Assembly (NCBI GenBank): GCA_030607765.1
Contig: JAUWJJ010000068.1
Location: forward strand, 1 to 6,417
Reading direction: 5' to 3'
Source of the DNA: Candidatus Aerophobota bacterium
GTDB lineage: Bacteria; Aerophobota; Aerophobia; Aerophobales; B3-G15
Length of the DNA: 6,417 nucleotides
In this document: positions 1 to 5,052 of the stretch, piece after piece
How the letters are laid out: each line of letters opens with the position of its first letter
How positions within the stretch are numbered: position 1 is the first letter of the stretch
Made by a program: the position numbers and the translations under genes
The notes under the pieces: model-generated
The model's input: the letters and a program-made list of their open reading frames with translations, nothing else
Database searches by the model: none
What the model was told of the DNA's origin: nothing

Positions 1-1
1 A

Positions 2-925
2 GATTTAGCGGTAATGGAAGTGGGAATGGGAGGTAGCTTAGATGCCACTAATGTAATTAATCCTTTAGTGGGAGTAATTACTTCTATTAGTTTAGATCAC
101 ACTAAAGAACTGGGGGATAATTTAGTAAGCATTGCCAGAGAAAAAGCAGGAATAATTAAAAGAAAAACTAAAATTGTTAGTTCTCCTCAAAATTCTGCGG
201 TTCTTTCTCTTTTTGAAAAGATATGCCGAGAAAGAAAAGCTCAGCTTTACCGAATAGGCAAAGAAGTTACTTTTAAATTATTAAGTTCTGGAAAAGAAGG
301 TCAAACATTTAGGGTAAAGGGAATAAAAGGGTATTATCCTGATCTTTTTATTCCCTTAGTGGGCAAGCATCAAATTATTAATGCTACCGCTGCCATAGCA
401 GCGGTAGAACTTATAGAGGAAGAAGGTATTTTTATATCCGGGGAATCCATTAAACAAGGATTAGAAAGAGTTTACTGGCCAGGAAGAGTTGAGATTTTAC
501 CTCAAAGACCCACTTTCATTGTAGATTGTGCCCATAACGGAGCTTCTGCAAAAGCTCTGGCCCAGTGTTTAAGTGAACTTTTCCCAAAAAAAGGAATTAT
601 TTTAATTTTAGCTATTCTTAAAAATAAAGATGTTGAGGGGATAGGAAAAGCTCTGTGTCTTCTGGGAAAAACCATTATTGTTACTAAAGTAAATAGCCCT
701 CGAGCCCTATCTCCTGATGAGCTGGCAGGTAGAATTAAAAAGTACTGCTACTCAAATCCACTGATAGAAAAAAATGTTTCCTTAGCTATTGCTCAGGCAA
801 AAAGCTTAGCTAAAAAAGAAGACGTAGTTTGTATTACTGGATCGGTATATTTAGCCGGGGAAGCGTTAAGTTATCTTAACTATAAAACTGTTCACCGCAG
901 AGGTCGAAGGAGTGTACAGAGATAA
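2..925 (+). CDS. folC: Folylpolyglutamate synthase / dihydrofolate synthase, 5'-truncated by the window edge
   Basis: This Mur-ligase-family enzyme uses ATP to add glutamate to folates, and in many bacteria also to dihydropteroate, in the cytoplasm. The frame is open to the left edge (D-L-A-V precedes the first ATG at 14), so that ATG is internal. By comparison with the Lactobacillus casei enzyme, about 135-140 residues are missing, including the GTNGKGS P-loop. Visible are EVGMGG and LDATN, then LDHTKELGD, then REKAGIIK. The Glu, His and Lys in these blocks have the same spacing (27 and 15 residues) as the L. casei Mg ligands Glu143/His170 and carbamylated Lys185. GKHQIINATAA follows, and then the C-terminal domain with VDCAHN (usually DGAHN) and the final TGSVYLAGEA block. 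The last ten or so residues (HRRGRRSVQR) and the stop lie in a dispersed repeat and look unrelated to the family. The family call is firm; bifunctionality is not shown by sequence. Confidence 0.95.
   Translation, partial: DLAVMEVGMGGSLDATNVINPLVGVITSISLDHTKELGDNLVSIAREKAGIIKRKTKIVSSPQNSAVLSLFEKICRERKAQLYRIGKEVTFKLLSSGKEGQTFRVKGIKGYYPDLFIPLVGKHQIINATAAIAAVELIEEEGIFISGESIKQGLERVYWPGRVEILPQRPTFIVDCAHNGASAKALAQCLSELFPKKGIILILAILKNKDVEGIGKALCLLGKTIIVTKVNSPRALSPDELAGRIKKYCYSNPLIEKNVSLAIAQAKSLAKKEDVVCITGSVYLAGEALSYLNYKTVHRRGRRSVQR
890..922 (-). repeat. Left copy of a 'CTCTGCG...GCGGTG' type dispersed repeat, overlapping the folC 3' end
   Basis: Read on the plus strand, the blocks are CACCGCA (893-899), GGAGT (909-913) and CAGAGA (917-922). 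The same three blocks occur in the same order and nearly the same spacing on the opposite strand at 1332-1360. Repeats of this general wording (CACCGCAGAG...CAGAGA) are familiar from many bacterial genomes; that is recall, not a search. This copy encodes the FolC tail HRRGRRSVQR and lies directly before the TAA at 923, so it probably replaced or extended the original C-terminus. Strand is given relative to the right-hand copy taken as plus. Confidence 0.6.
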
Positions 926-948
926 ATTGAAAATAAAAGGCTCAATAA

Positions 949-970
949 ATTTGAATTTGATAATTTGAAT
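949..970. repeat. Short direct repeat of ATTTGAAT, period 14
   Basis: ATTTGAAT occurs at 949-956 and again at 963-970, with a related TTTGAT between them. This is a low-complexity AT-rich stretch just after folC. It may be a remnant of a dispersed repeat or chance in AT-rich DNA; no function can be assigned. Confidence 0.35.
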
Positions 971-1021
971 GATTTTTCCTAAGGATTATTCTAAAACATA
1001 GCCCTATTTCTTAGCATTAGA

Positions 1022-1049
1022 AGAATACAGAATTCAGAATAAAAAGAAT
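1022..1049. repeat. Four-fold AGAAT direct repeat, mostly heptad spacing
   Basis: AGAAT starts at 1022, 1029, 1036 and 1045, giving spacings of 7, 7 and 9 bases. The first three units read AGAATAC, AGAATTC, AGAAT. From memory, AGAATACAGAATTCAGAAT-like segments recur in intergenic DNA of several bacterial phyla; this was not checked. It could be a decayed repeat-family copy. Confidence 0.45.
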
Positions 1050-1107
1050 ATCAGCTAAGACATTTGCAACAGGTAAGTTTCTCTAAAAAATGTGAGGTTC
1101 TTTGCTT

Positions 1108-1162
1108 GTCATTGCGAGGGGCGAGATTCCTCGCTTCACTCGGAACAAGCTCCGCAATCTCG
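1108..1162 (+). repeat. 'GTCATTGCGAGG...GCAATCTCG' dispersed repeat element
   Basis: The segment begins GTCATTGCGAGGGGCGAGAT and ends CCGCAATCTCG. It contains GCGAGG (1114-1119) facing CCTCGC (1129-1134), and GAGATT (1123-1128) facing AATCTC (1156-1161), so it can fold on itself. This wording matches, from memory, a very common intergenic repeat of bacteria (GAGATTGC...CTCGCAATGAC on the other strand). It often produces false small proteins beginning like CHCEGR; here a GTG-started 60-codon frame (1092-1274) arises in just that way. It is non-coding and possibly a non-autonomous mobile remnant. Confidence 0.65.
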
Positions 1163-1189
1163 GATAGGATTAGAACAGGCTCCGGAATC
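1143..1189 (+). repeat. Imperfect direct duplication, 17-base units, period 30
   Basis: The unit at 1143-1159 (GAACAAGCTCCGCAATC) is repeated at 1173-1189 (GAACAGGCTCCGGAATC) with 15 of 17 bases equal. The second unit lies outside the canonical end of the CATTGCGAGG element, so it is either a partial tandem duplication of that element's right end or the edge of a second degraded copy. Confidence 0.6.
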
Positions 1190-1192
1190 GAA

Positions 1193-1248
1193 TGTAGCTT
1201 GCCGATTTATCGGCGCATTAAAACCGCCCAATGAATTGGGCAGCTACA
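1193..1248. repeat. TGTAGCT/AGCTACA-bounded palindromic element with two internal hairpins
   Basis: Perfect 7-base terminal inverted repeats, TGTAGCT (1193-1199) and AGCTACA (1242-1248), enclose two perfect hairpins. Hairpin 1 is GCCGA-TTTA-TCGGC (1201-1214) and hairpin 2 is GCCCAA-TGAA-TTGGGC (1226-1241). They are joined by an 11-base A-rich linker, and hairpin 2 abuts the closing stem directly. Either strand, as ssDNA or RNA, could fold as a three-way junction. This resembles REP/BIME-type or IS200/IS605-related palindromic repeats in shape; no transposase is present. GC content is higher than in the flanks. Confidence 0.65.
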
Positions 1249-1331
1249 ATTGCCAGAGAAAACAAGAATTTTAGAAAAGCTAATCTATTACCTTCTATCT
1301 ACGGAATTCTATTTAAATAATAATTTTTGAT

Positions 1332-1360
1332 TCTCTGCGAACTCCGCGTGTTTTGCGGTG
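1332..1360 (+). repeat. Right copy of the 'CTCTGCG...GCGGTG' dispersed repeat, inverted relative to 890-922
   Basis: The plus strand reads TCTCTG (1332-1337), ACTCC (1341-1345) and TGCGGTG (1354-1360), the reverse complement of the three blocks at the folC 3' end. The repeat also has an internal near-periodic pattern: CTCTGCG, CTCCGCG, TTTTGCG. It lies 28 bases before the ptsI ribosome binding site and may sit in the ptsI leader. Confidence 0.6.
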
Positions 1361-1387
1361 TAAACTTAAAATACTACAGATTTTTTT

Positions 1388-1393
1388 AAGGAG
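1388..1393 (+). promoter_or_regulatory. Shine-Dalgarno site of ptsI
   Basis: AAGGAG lies six bases before the ATG at 1400, just after a run of seven T. Its spacing fixes the ptsI start, which also agrees with the family N-terminus (KGVAASPGIAIG). Confidence 0.85.
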
Positions 1394-1399
1394 AAAATA

Positions 1400-3142
1400 A
1401 TGCCCAAGGGAGTTGCTGCTTCTCCTGGAATTGCTATAGGAAGAGTTTACATTTTAGAGAAAGAAGATTTTTGTATTTTAGAATACAAGATTAAAAAAGA
1501 AAAGGTAGAAAGGGAGATAAAAAGATTCAGGGAAGCGGTGGATGAGTCTAAGGAACAGCTAAAAAAGATAAAAGAAAAGGTAAGCCAAAAAATTGGTAAA
1601 GAGGAAGCTTATATTTTTCAGGCTTATCTTCATCTTTTAGAGGACCCTCTTATTATTGATGAAACCATAAAAAAGATAAAAAAAGAAAGGTTAAATGCAG
1701 AGGCAGCTTTAAGGGAAACTTACAAGAGTTTCCCCCGCAGGTTTGATATTGCTCAAACAGGTTTTATTCAAGAGAGATTTAGAGATGTAGAGGATATAGG
1801 AGAAAGAGTTTTGCGGAATTTACTAAGAAAACCTACTTTAACTCTTTCTCATCTGGACGAAAGTATAATTGTGGTAGCCTATGACCTTGCTCCCTCTGAT
1901 ACTGTCTCTATGCAAAAAGGCAAAATCTTAGGTTTTGCCACCGATATAGGAGGGAGAACTTCTCATACTGCTATAATGGCTCGAGCTCTGGAGATACCTG
2001 CAGTAGTAGGATTGGGAGATATAACTAAAAAAGTAAAGCCTGGTTCTTTAATAATTTTAGATGGTAATAAGGGAAGAGTAATTGTTAATCCTACTCACCA
2101 GCAAATAGAAAGATATAAAAAAGAATATAGGGAATTTATAAATTACAGAAAGAAACTGGAGTCTTTAAAGTCTCTTCCCCCTCAGACTCTGGATGGTCGG
2201 GAGGTAGAGTTAGCTGCTAATATTGCCGGTCCAGAAGAGGTAGATCTTGCAGTGAGAAATGAAGCAGAGGGTATAGGTCTTTACCGAACAGAGTATCTTT
2301 ATATGAATCGCCGAACCTTACCCAGCGAGGAAGAGCAGTTAAAGACCTATAGAAAAGTAGTAGAAAAAATTGCTCCCCATTCAGTTATTATTCGTACCCT
2401 GGATTTGGGAGGAGATAAATTTCTCTCCCACTTTCCCGTTCCTCGAGAAATGAACCCCTTTATGGGATGGAGAGCAATAAGATTGTCCTTGGAGAAAGTG
2501 GATATTTTTAAAACTCAACTACGGGCAATCCTAAGAGCTGCTCACCATAACAAGGTAAAGATTATGTACCCTATGATTTCTGGACTGGAGGAGGTTAAAA
2601 AGGCTAATATAATTCTTTCTCAGGTAAAAGAAGAACTTGATGAGGAGAAAATTCCTTTTTCGAGAAATGTAGAAACAGGAATAATGGTTGAAGTTCCTTC
2701 AGCAGCTGTAATGGCTGATCTGTTGGCCAAAGAAGTGGACTTTTTCAGTCTGGGAACAAATGATTTAATTCAGTATACCTTAGCTGTGGATCGGGTAAAT
2801 GAAAAAGTAGCTTATCTTTATCAGCCTCTTCACCCTACTATATTGAGGTTGATAGACAGTGTTGTTAAATCTGCTCACCGAGAAGGTATATGGGTGGGAG
2901 CCTGTGGAGAAATGGCCAGTGACCCTCTTTATATGGCTGTTCTTTTGGGATTGGGAGTTGATGAATTCAGTGTGGCTCCAACCAGTCTTTTAGAGATAAA
3001 AAAAGTGATAAGAGGATTAAGCTGGGCACAGACTCAAGAAATAGCTTCTAAGCTGCTCAAGTTAAGTACTTCCCAGGAGGCAAAAAGATACGCTCAACAA
3101 AAGCTGACTAAAAAAATTAAAAGAATACTAAGTGGAGACTAA
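1400..3142 (+). CDS. ptsI: Phosphoenolpyruvate-protein phosphotransferase (PTS Enzyme I)
   Basis: This cytosolic enzyme moves phosphate from PEP to its own histidine and then to HPr, starting the PTS phosphorelay. At 580 residues it is full length. The N-terminal HPr-binding helical/phosphohistidine part covers about residues 1-235, with the active-site block GGRTSHTAIMAR and His189. The C-terminal PEP-binding TIM barrel covers about 255-545 and shows Arg296 (GLYRTEY), Arg332 (RTLDLGGDK), Glu431 (VEVPSAA), Asn454/Asp455 (GTNDLIQYT), Arg465 and Cys502 (ACGEMASDP). These positions coincide with the E. coli numbering without adjustment, so it should be active. The nearest Enzyme I variants (PtsP) carry an N-terminal GAF domain, absent here. 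No HPr or EII gene is visible. The isomerase gene follows after two bases, implying one transcript. Confidence 0.97.
   Translation: MPKGVAASPGIAIGRVYILEKEDFCILEYKIKKEKVEREIKRFREAVDESKEQLKKIKEKVSQKIGKEEAYIFQAYLHLLEDPLIIDETIKKIKKERLNAEAALRETYKSFPRRFDIAQTGFIQERFRDVEDIGERVLRNLLRKPTLTLSHLDESIIVVAYDLAPSDTVSMQKGKILGFATDIGGRTSHTAIMARALEIPAVVGLGDITKKVKPGSLIILDGNKGRVIVNPTHQQIERYKKEYREFINYRKKLESLKSLPPQTLDGREVELAANIAGPEEVDLAVRNEAEGIGLYRTEYLYMNRRTLPSEEEQLKTYRKVVEKIAPHSVIIRTLDLGGDKFLSHFPVPREMNPFMGWRAIRLSLEKVDIFKTQLRAILRAAHHNKVKIMYPMISGLEEVKKANIILSQVKEELDEEKIPFSRNVETGIMVEVPSAAVMADLLAKEVDFFSLGTNDLIQYTLAVDRVNEKVAYLYQPLHPTILRLIDSVVKSAHREGIWVGACGEMASDPLYMAVLLGLGVDEFSVAPTSLLEIKKVIRGLSWAQTQEIASKLLKLSTSQEAKRYAQQKLTKKIKRILSGD
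3134..3137 (+). promoter_or_regulatory. Shine-Dalgarno site deciding the TTG start of the isomerase gene
   Basis: GGAG inside the last codons of ptsI lies seven bases before the TTG at 3145. A competing AAGGAG at 3181-3186 is only three bases from an in-frame ATG at 3190, which is too close for usual initiation. Confidence 0.6.
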
Positions 3143-3144
3143 AA

Positions 3145-4203
3145 TTGCTGAATAATTTAAACGAAATAGCGAAAGTGGACAAGGAGAAGATGAGGAATAT
3201 TCTCATAAATTTTCCCTTTCAGTGCAGGGAAGCGGTAAAGATTGGAGAGGAAGTGAAGCTTCCCCCTGAATACTTTTCGGGGATAGAAAAAGTTATCATC
3301 TGTGGTATGGGAGGCTCAGGAATAGGGGGAGAAATTTTAAAAACCCTTTTTTTATCTTCAATGAAAATTCCCCTGTTTGTTAACCAAAACTATAACTTCC
3401 CAAAATTTGTAGATAAAAAAACCCTTGCCTTTGTAATCAGTTACTCAGGGAATACAGAGGAGACTCTTTTTCTTTATGAGGAAGCTAAAAAAATAGGCTG
3501 CTATATTATTACAATTAGCAGTGGGGGGGAACTTAAGGATTTATCTGGGCAAGATAAGATACCTTCGGTAACTGTACCATCTGGAATGCCTCCCCGAACT
3601 TCTGTAGGATATTTATTTTTGCCTATGCTAAGAATAATGGAAAAACTTACCTCATTTGAAACTCTAAATTACAATGAGTTATATGAAAACTTAGCTCAAA
3701 TTAAAAATAGGTGCTCGCCTCCTGTTCCTCTCCAGAAAAATTTAGCCAAATCCATTGCTTATAAGCTAAAGGGGAAAATTCCTATAATTTATGGAGTAAA
3801 TGGGAGAACTGGTGCAGTGGCTCATCGACTGAAAACTCAGTTTAATGAAAATTCTAAAACACTTGCTTTTTGGGATGTTTTTCCTGAGTTAAATCATAAT
3901 GAAGTGGTAGGTTGGGGAGGAGAAGATAAGGTTAATCTAAGAATATTTTATCCAATTTTTATTCGAGATAAAGATGAGGCACCAAGAATTAGCAAGAGAA
4001 TCCGGGTTACTCAAGATTTAATTAAAAGAGGAGGGGTGGAGTATACAGAAATCTGGGCAGAGGGAGAATCTCTTTTGACCAAGATTTTTTCTTCCATATA
4101 CATTGGGGATTGGGTAAGTTTTTATTTAGCCATTCTTCGGGAAATAGATCCTACTCCGGTAAAAGCCATTGAACTGTTAAAAAAGGAACTTGGTCGCTGG
4201 TAG
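3145..4203 (+). CDS. Bifunctional phosphoglucose/phosphomannose isomerase (SIS-domain type)
   Basis: The predicted cytosolic enzyme interconverts glucose-6-P or mannose-6-P with fructose-6-P. The 352 residues fit the compact PGI/PMI family known from archaea and some bacteria, not classical Pgi (about 450-550 residues). The first SIS domain has GMGGSGIGGE (54-63) and the sugar-phosphate loop SYSGNTEET (99-107); PSGMPPRTSVGY (145-156) follows. The second SIS half has NENS with Glu235 and ELNHNE with His251. Their 16-residue spacing equals that of catalytic Glu203/His219 in the Pyrobaculum enzyme. Thr337 in DPTPV near the C-terminus probably matches the threonine linked to mannose-6-P use (less certain). 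The TTG start is preferred because residues 1-16 (MLNNLNEIAKVDKEKM) match the family's usual N-terminus and a ribosome binding site precedes it. The gene lies two bases behind ptsI and converges with the sugar transporter genes. Confidence 0.93.
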   Translation: MLNNLNEIAKVDKEKMRNILINFPFQCREAVKIGEEVKLPPEYFSGIEKVIICGMGGSGIGGEILKTLFLSSMKIPLFVNQNYNFPKFVDKKTLAFVISYSGNTEETLFLYEEAKKIGCYIITISSGGELKDLSGQDKIPSVTVPSGMPPRTSVGYLFLPMLRIMEKLTSFETLNYNELYENLAQIKNRCSPPVPLQKNLAKSIAYKLKGKIPIIYGVNGRTGAVAHRLKTQFNENSKTLAFWDVFPELNHNEVVGWGGEDKVNLRIFYPIFIRDKDEAPRISKRIRVTQDLIKRGGVEYTEIWAEGESLLTKIFSSIYIGDWVSFYLAILREIDPTPVKAIELLKKELGRW

Positions 4204-4211
4204 CAAAGTGA

Positions 4212-4253
4212 GAAAACAACAAGGTTTCATTTTTATATATAAAAATTGTTTTC
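4212..4253. terminator. AT-rich inverted repeat between convergent genes, possible bidirectional terminator
   Basis: GAAAACAA (4212-4219) pairs perfectly with TTGTTTTC (4246-4253), and inside lies an 18-base perfect palindrome, ATTTTTATATATAAAAAT (4229-4246). The structure sits 9 bases after the isomerase stop and about 47 bases after the ATPase stop on the other strand. The stem is A/T rich without a GC-rich core, so it is not a classical intrinsic terminator, but tract-like T runs exist in both directions. No better terminator was seen in the 96-base gap. Confidence 0.4.
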
Positions 4254-4299
4254 CCGAATAATATCCTAAGTACGGTCTGAGTTTTTAAGATAGCTTTAA

Positions 4300-5052
4300 C
4301 TACTTGGCAACTAATTCTGAACCAACTATGAGTCCAACGATCTCATCCGGTGTAGTCTCTTTTGTTATTCTTTCGGCTACCTTCTCGCCTCTTCGCATTA
4401 TAACAAGTCTTGCGGCTACTGAAAAAACAACATGAAGCTGATGGCTTATTATTATTACCGAAACTCCATGGGAGCTTAAAGTATTTACCAAAGACAAGAC
4501 TTTTTTCTGTTCCGCAACTCCCAGAGCGGCCGTAGGCTCATCCATAACAAGTAGCTTAGCATTCCAGTAAATTGATCTGGCTACAGCTATGGCCTGTCGC
4601 TGCCCACCGGAAAGCATCTTTATTTTATTCCTCAATGATGGAATCTCTATTTCCAAATTATCCAATACTTTTTTTGATTCCTGAAGCATATACTCATGGT
4701 CTAAAACATTAATAAACCCTAAGGCGCGTTTAAGTTTTTCTCTTCCCAAGAAAATATTGGAATAGACATTGAGATTCTCAGCCAGGGCAAGGTCCTGATA
4801 AATAGTTTCTATTCCCAATTTTATTGAGTCCATAGGATTATTAATTCTAACCTCTTTGCCCTGAAAAAAGATATCTCCTTTATCTGGATGATATACACCA
4901 GAAATTATCTTTATCAAGGTAGATTTACCGGCTCCATTATCACCTAATAGCCCTACCACTTCTCCAGGAAAAACCTTTACGCTTACCCGATTTACAGCGG
5001 TTAAACCACCAAACCTTTTGGTAATATTCTTAACCTCTAAAATTGGGTCCAT
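4300..5052 (-). CDS. Sugar ABC transporter ATP-binding protein, single domain, FrcA-like
   Basis: This cytoplasmic ATPase subunit powers monosaccharide import with RbsC-type permeases. Its 250 residues hold one complete nucleotide-binding domain: Walker A GDNGAGKST (37-45), Q-loop Gln86 (IYQDLAL), signature LSGGQRQ (147-153), Walker B LLVMDEPT with catalytic Glu172, the TAALGV D-loop, and H-loop His204 (IISHQ). Wording such as DNGAGKSTLIKIISG, GIETIYQ and TAALGV is typical of the FrcA/carbohydrate-import group. RbsA, XylG and MglA have two fused domains of about 500 residues. This protein ends naturally after one, and the 96 bases beyond its stop could not hold a lost second half, so it should act as a homodimer. 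Its ATG directly follows the permease stop codon (TAA then ATG), indicating translational coupling. Substrate cannot be assigned; ribose, xylose, fructose and similar sugars are all possible. Confidence 0.93.
   Translation of the reverse strand: MDPILEVKNITKRFGGLTAVNRVSVKVFPGEVVGLLGDNGAGKSTLIKIISGVYHPDKGDIFFQGKEVRINNPMDSIKLGIETIYQDLALAENLNVYSNIFLGREKLKRALGFINVLDHEYMLQESKKVLDNLEIEIPSLRNKIKMLSGGQRQAIAVARSIYWNAKLLVMDEPTAALGVAEQKKVLSLVNTLSSHGVSVIIISHQLHVVFSVAARLVIMRRGEKVAERITKETTPDEIVGLIVGSELVAK

Larger units (their letters stand above)
926..1399. other. Non-coding repeat mosaic between folC and ptsI
   Basis: No convincing gene lies in these 474 bases. The stretch holds a TTTGAAT-type direct repeat, an AGAAT heptad repeat, a CATTGCGAGG-type element with an internal 30-base duplication, a TGTAGCT-bounded double hairpin, and the right copy of the CTCTGCG repeat. 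The ptsI ribosome binding site closes it. Both edges (890-922 and 1332-1360) carry inverted copies of one repeat. No GC-rich terminator with a U-tract follows folC, and no -35/-10 pair with good spacing was found for ptsI, although the AT-rich bases from about 1300 to 1390 are the likeliest promoter region. Whether folC and ptsI are co-transcribed cannot be told. Confidence 0.7.

Noticed and set aside
926..950. folC terminator from ATTGA/TCAAT pairing
   Set aside because: Only five A/T-rich pairs with an 11-base loop and no U-tract; too weak to call.
1022..1049. CRISPR-like array from evenly spaced AGAAT units
   Set aside because: Units are five bases with 2-4 base spacing, far too short for CRISPR repeats and spacers; no cas gene is near.
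1092..1274. 60-codon GTG-started open frame (CHCEGRDSS..., ends in TAG)
   Set aside because: It runs straight through the CATTGCGAGG element and the double-hairpin element, has no ribosome site, and its composition is dictated by the repeats. Such frames are a known annotation artefact of this repeat type.
1300..1380. Possible ptsI promoter (TAAAAT at 1367-1372)
   Set aside because: No acceptable -35 at 16-18 base spacing; AT-rich DNA yields such -10 look-alikes by chance.
4300..5052. ATPase as a truncated RbsA/XylG missing its second domain
   Set aside because: All motifs of one domain are intact, wording is FrcA-like, the protein ends cleanly, and no second-domain remnant fits in the 96-base gap after the stop.
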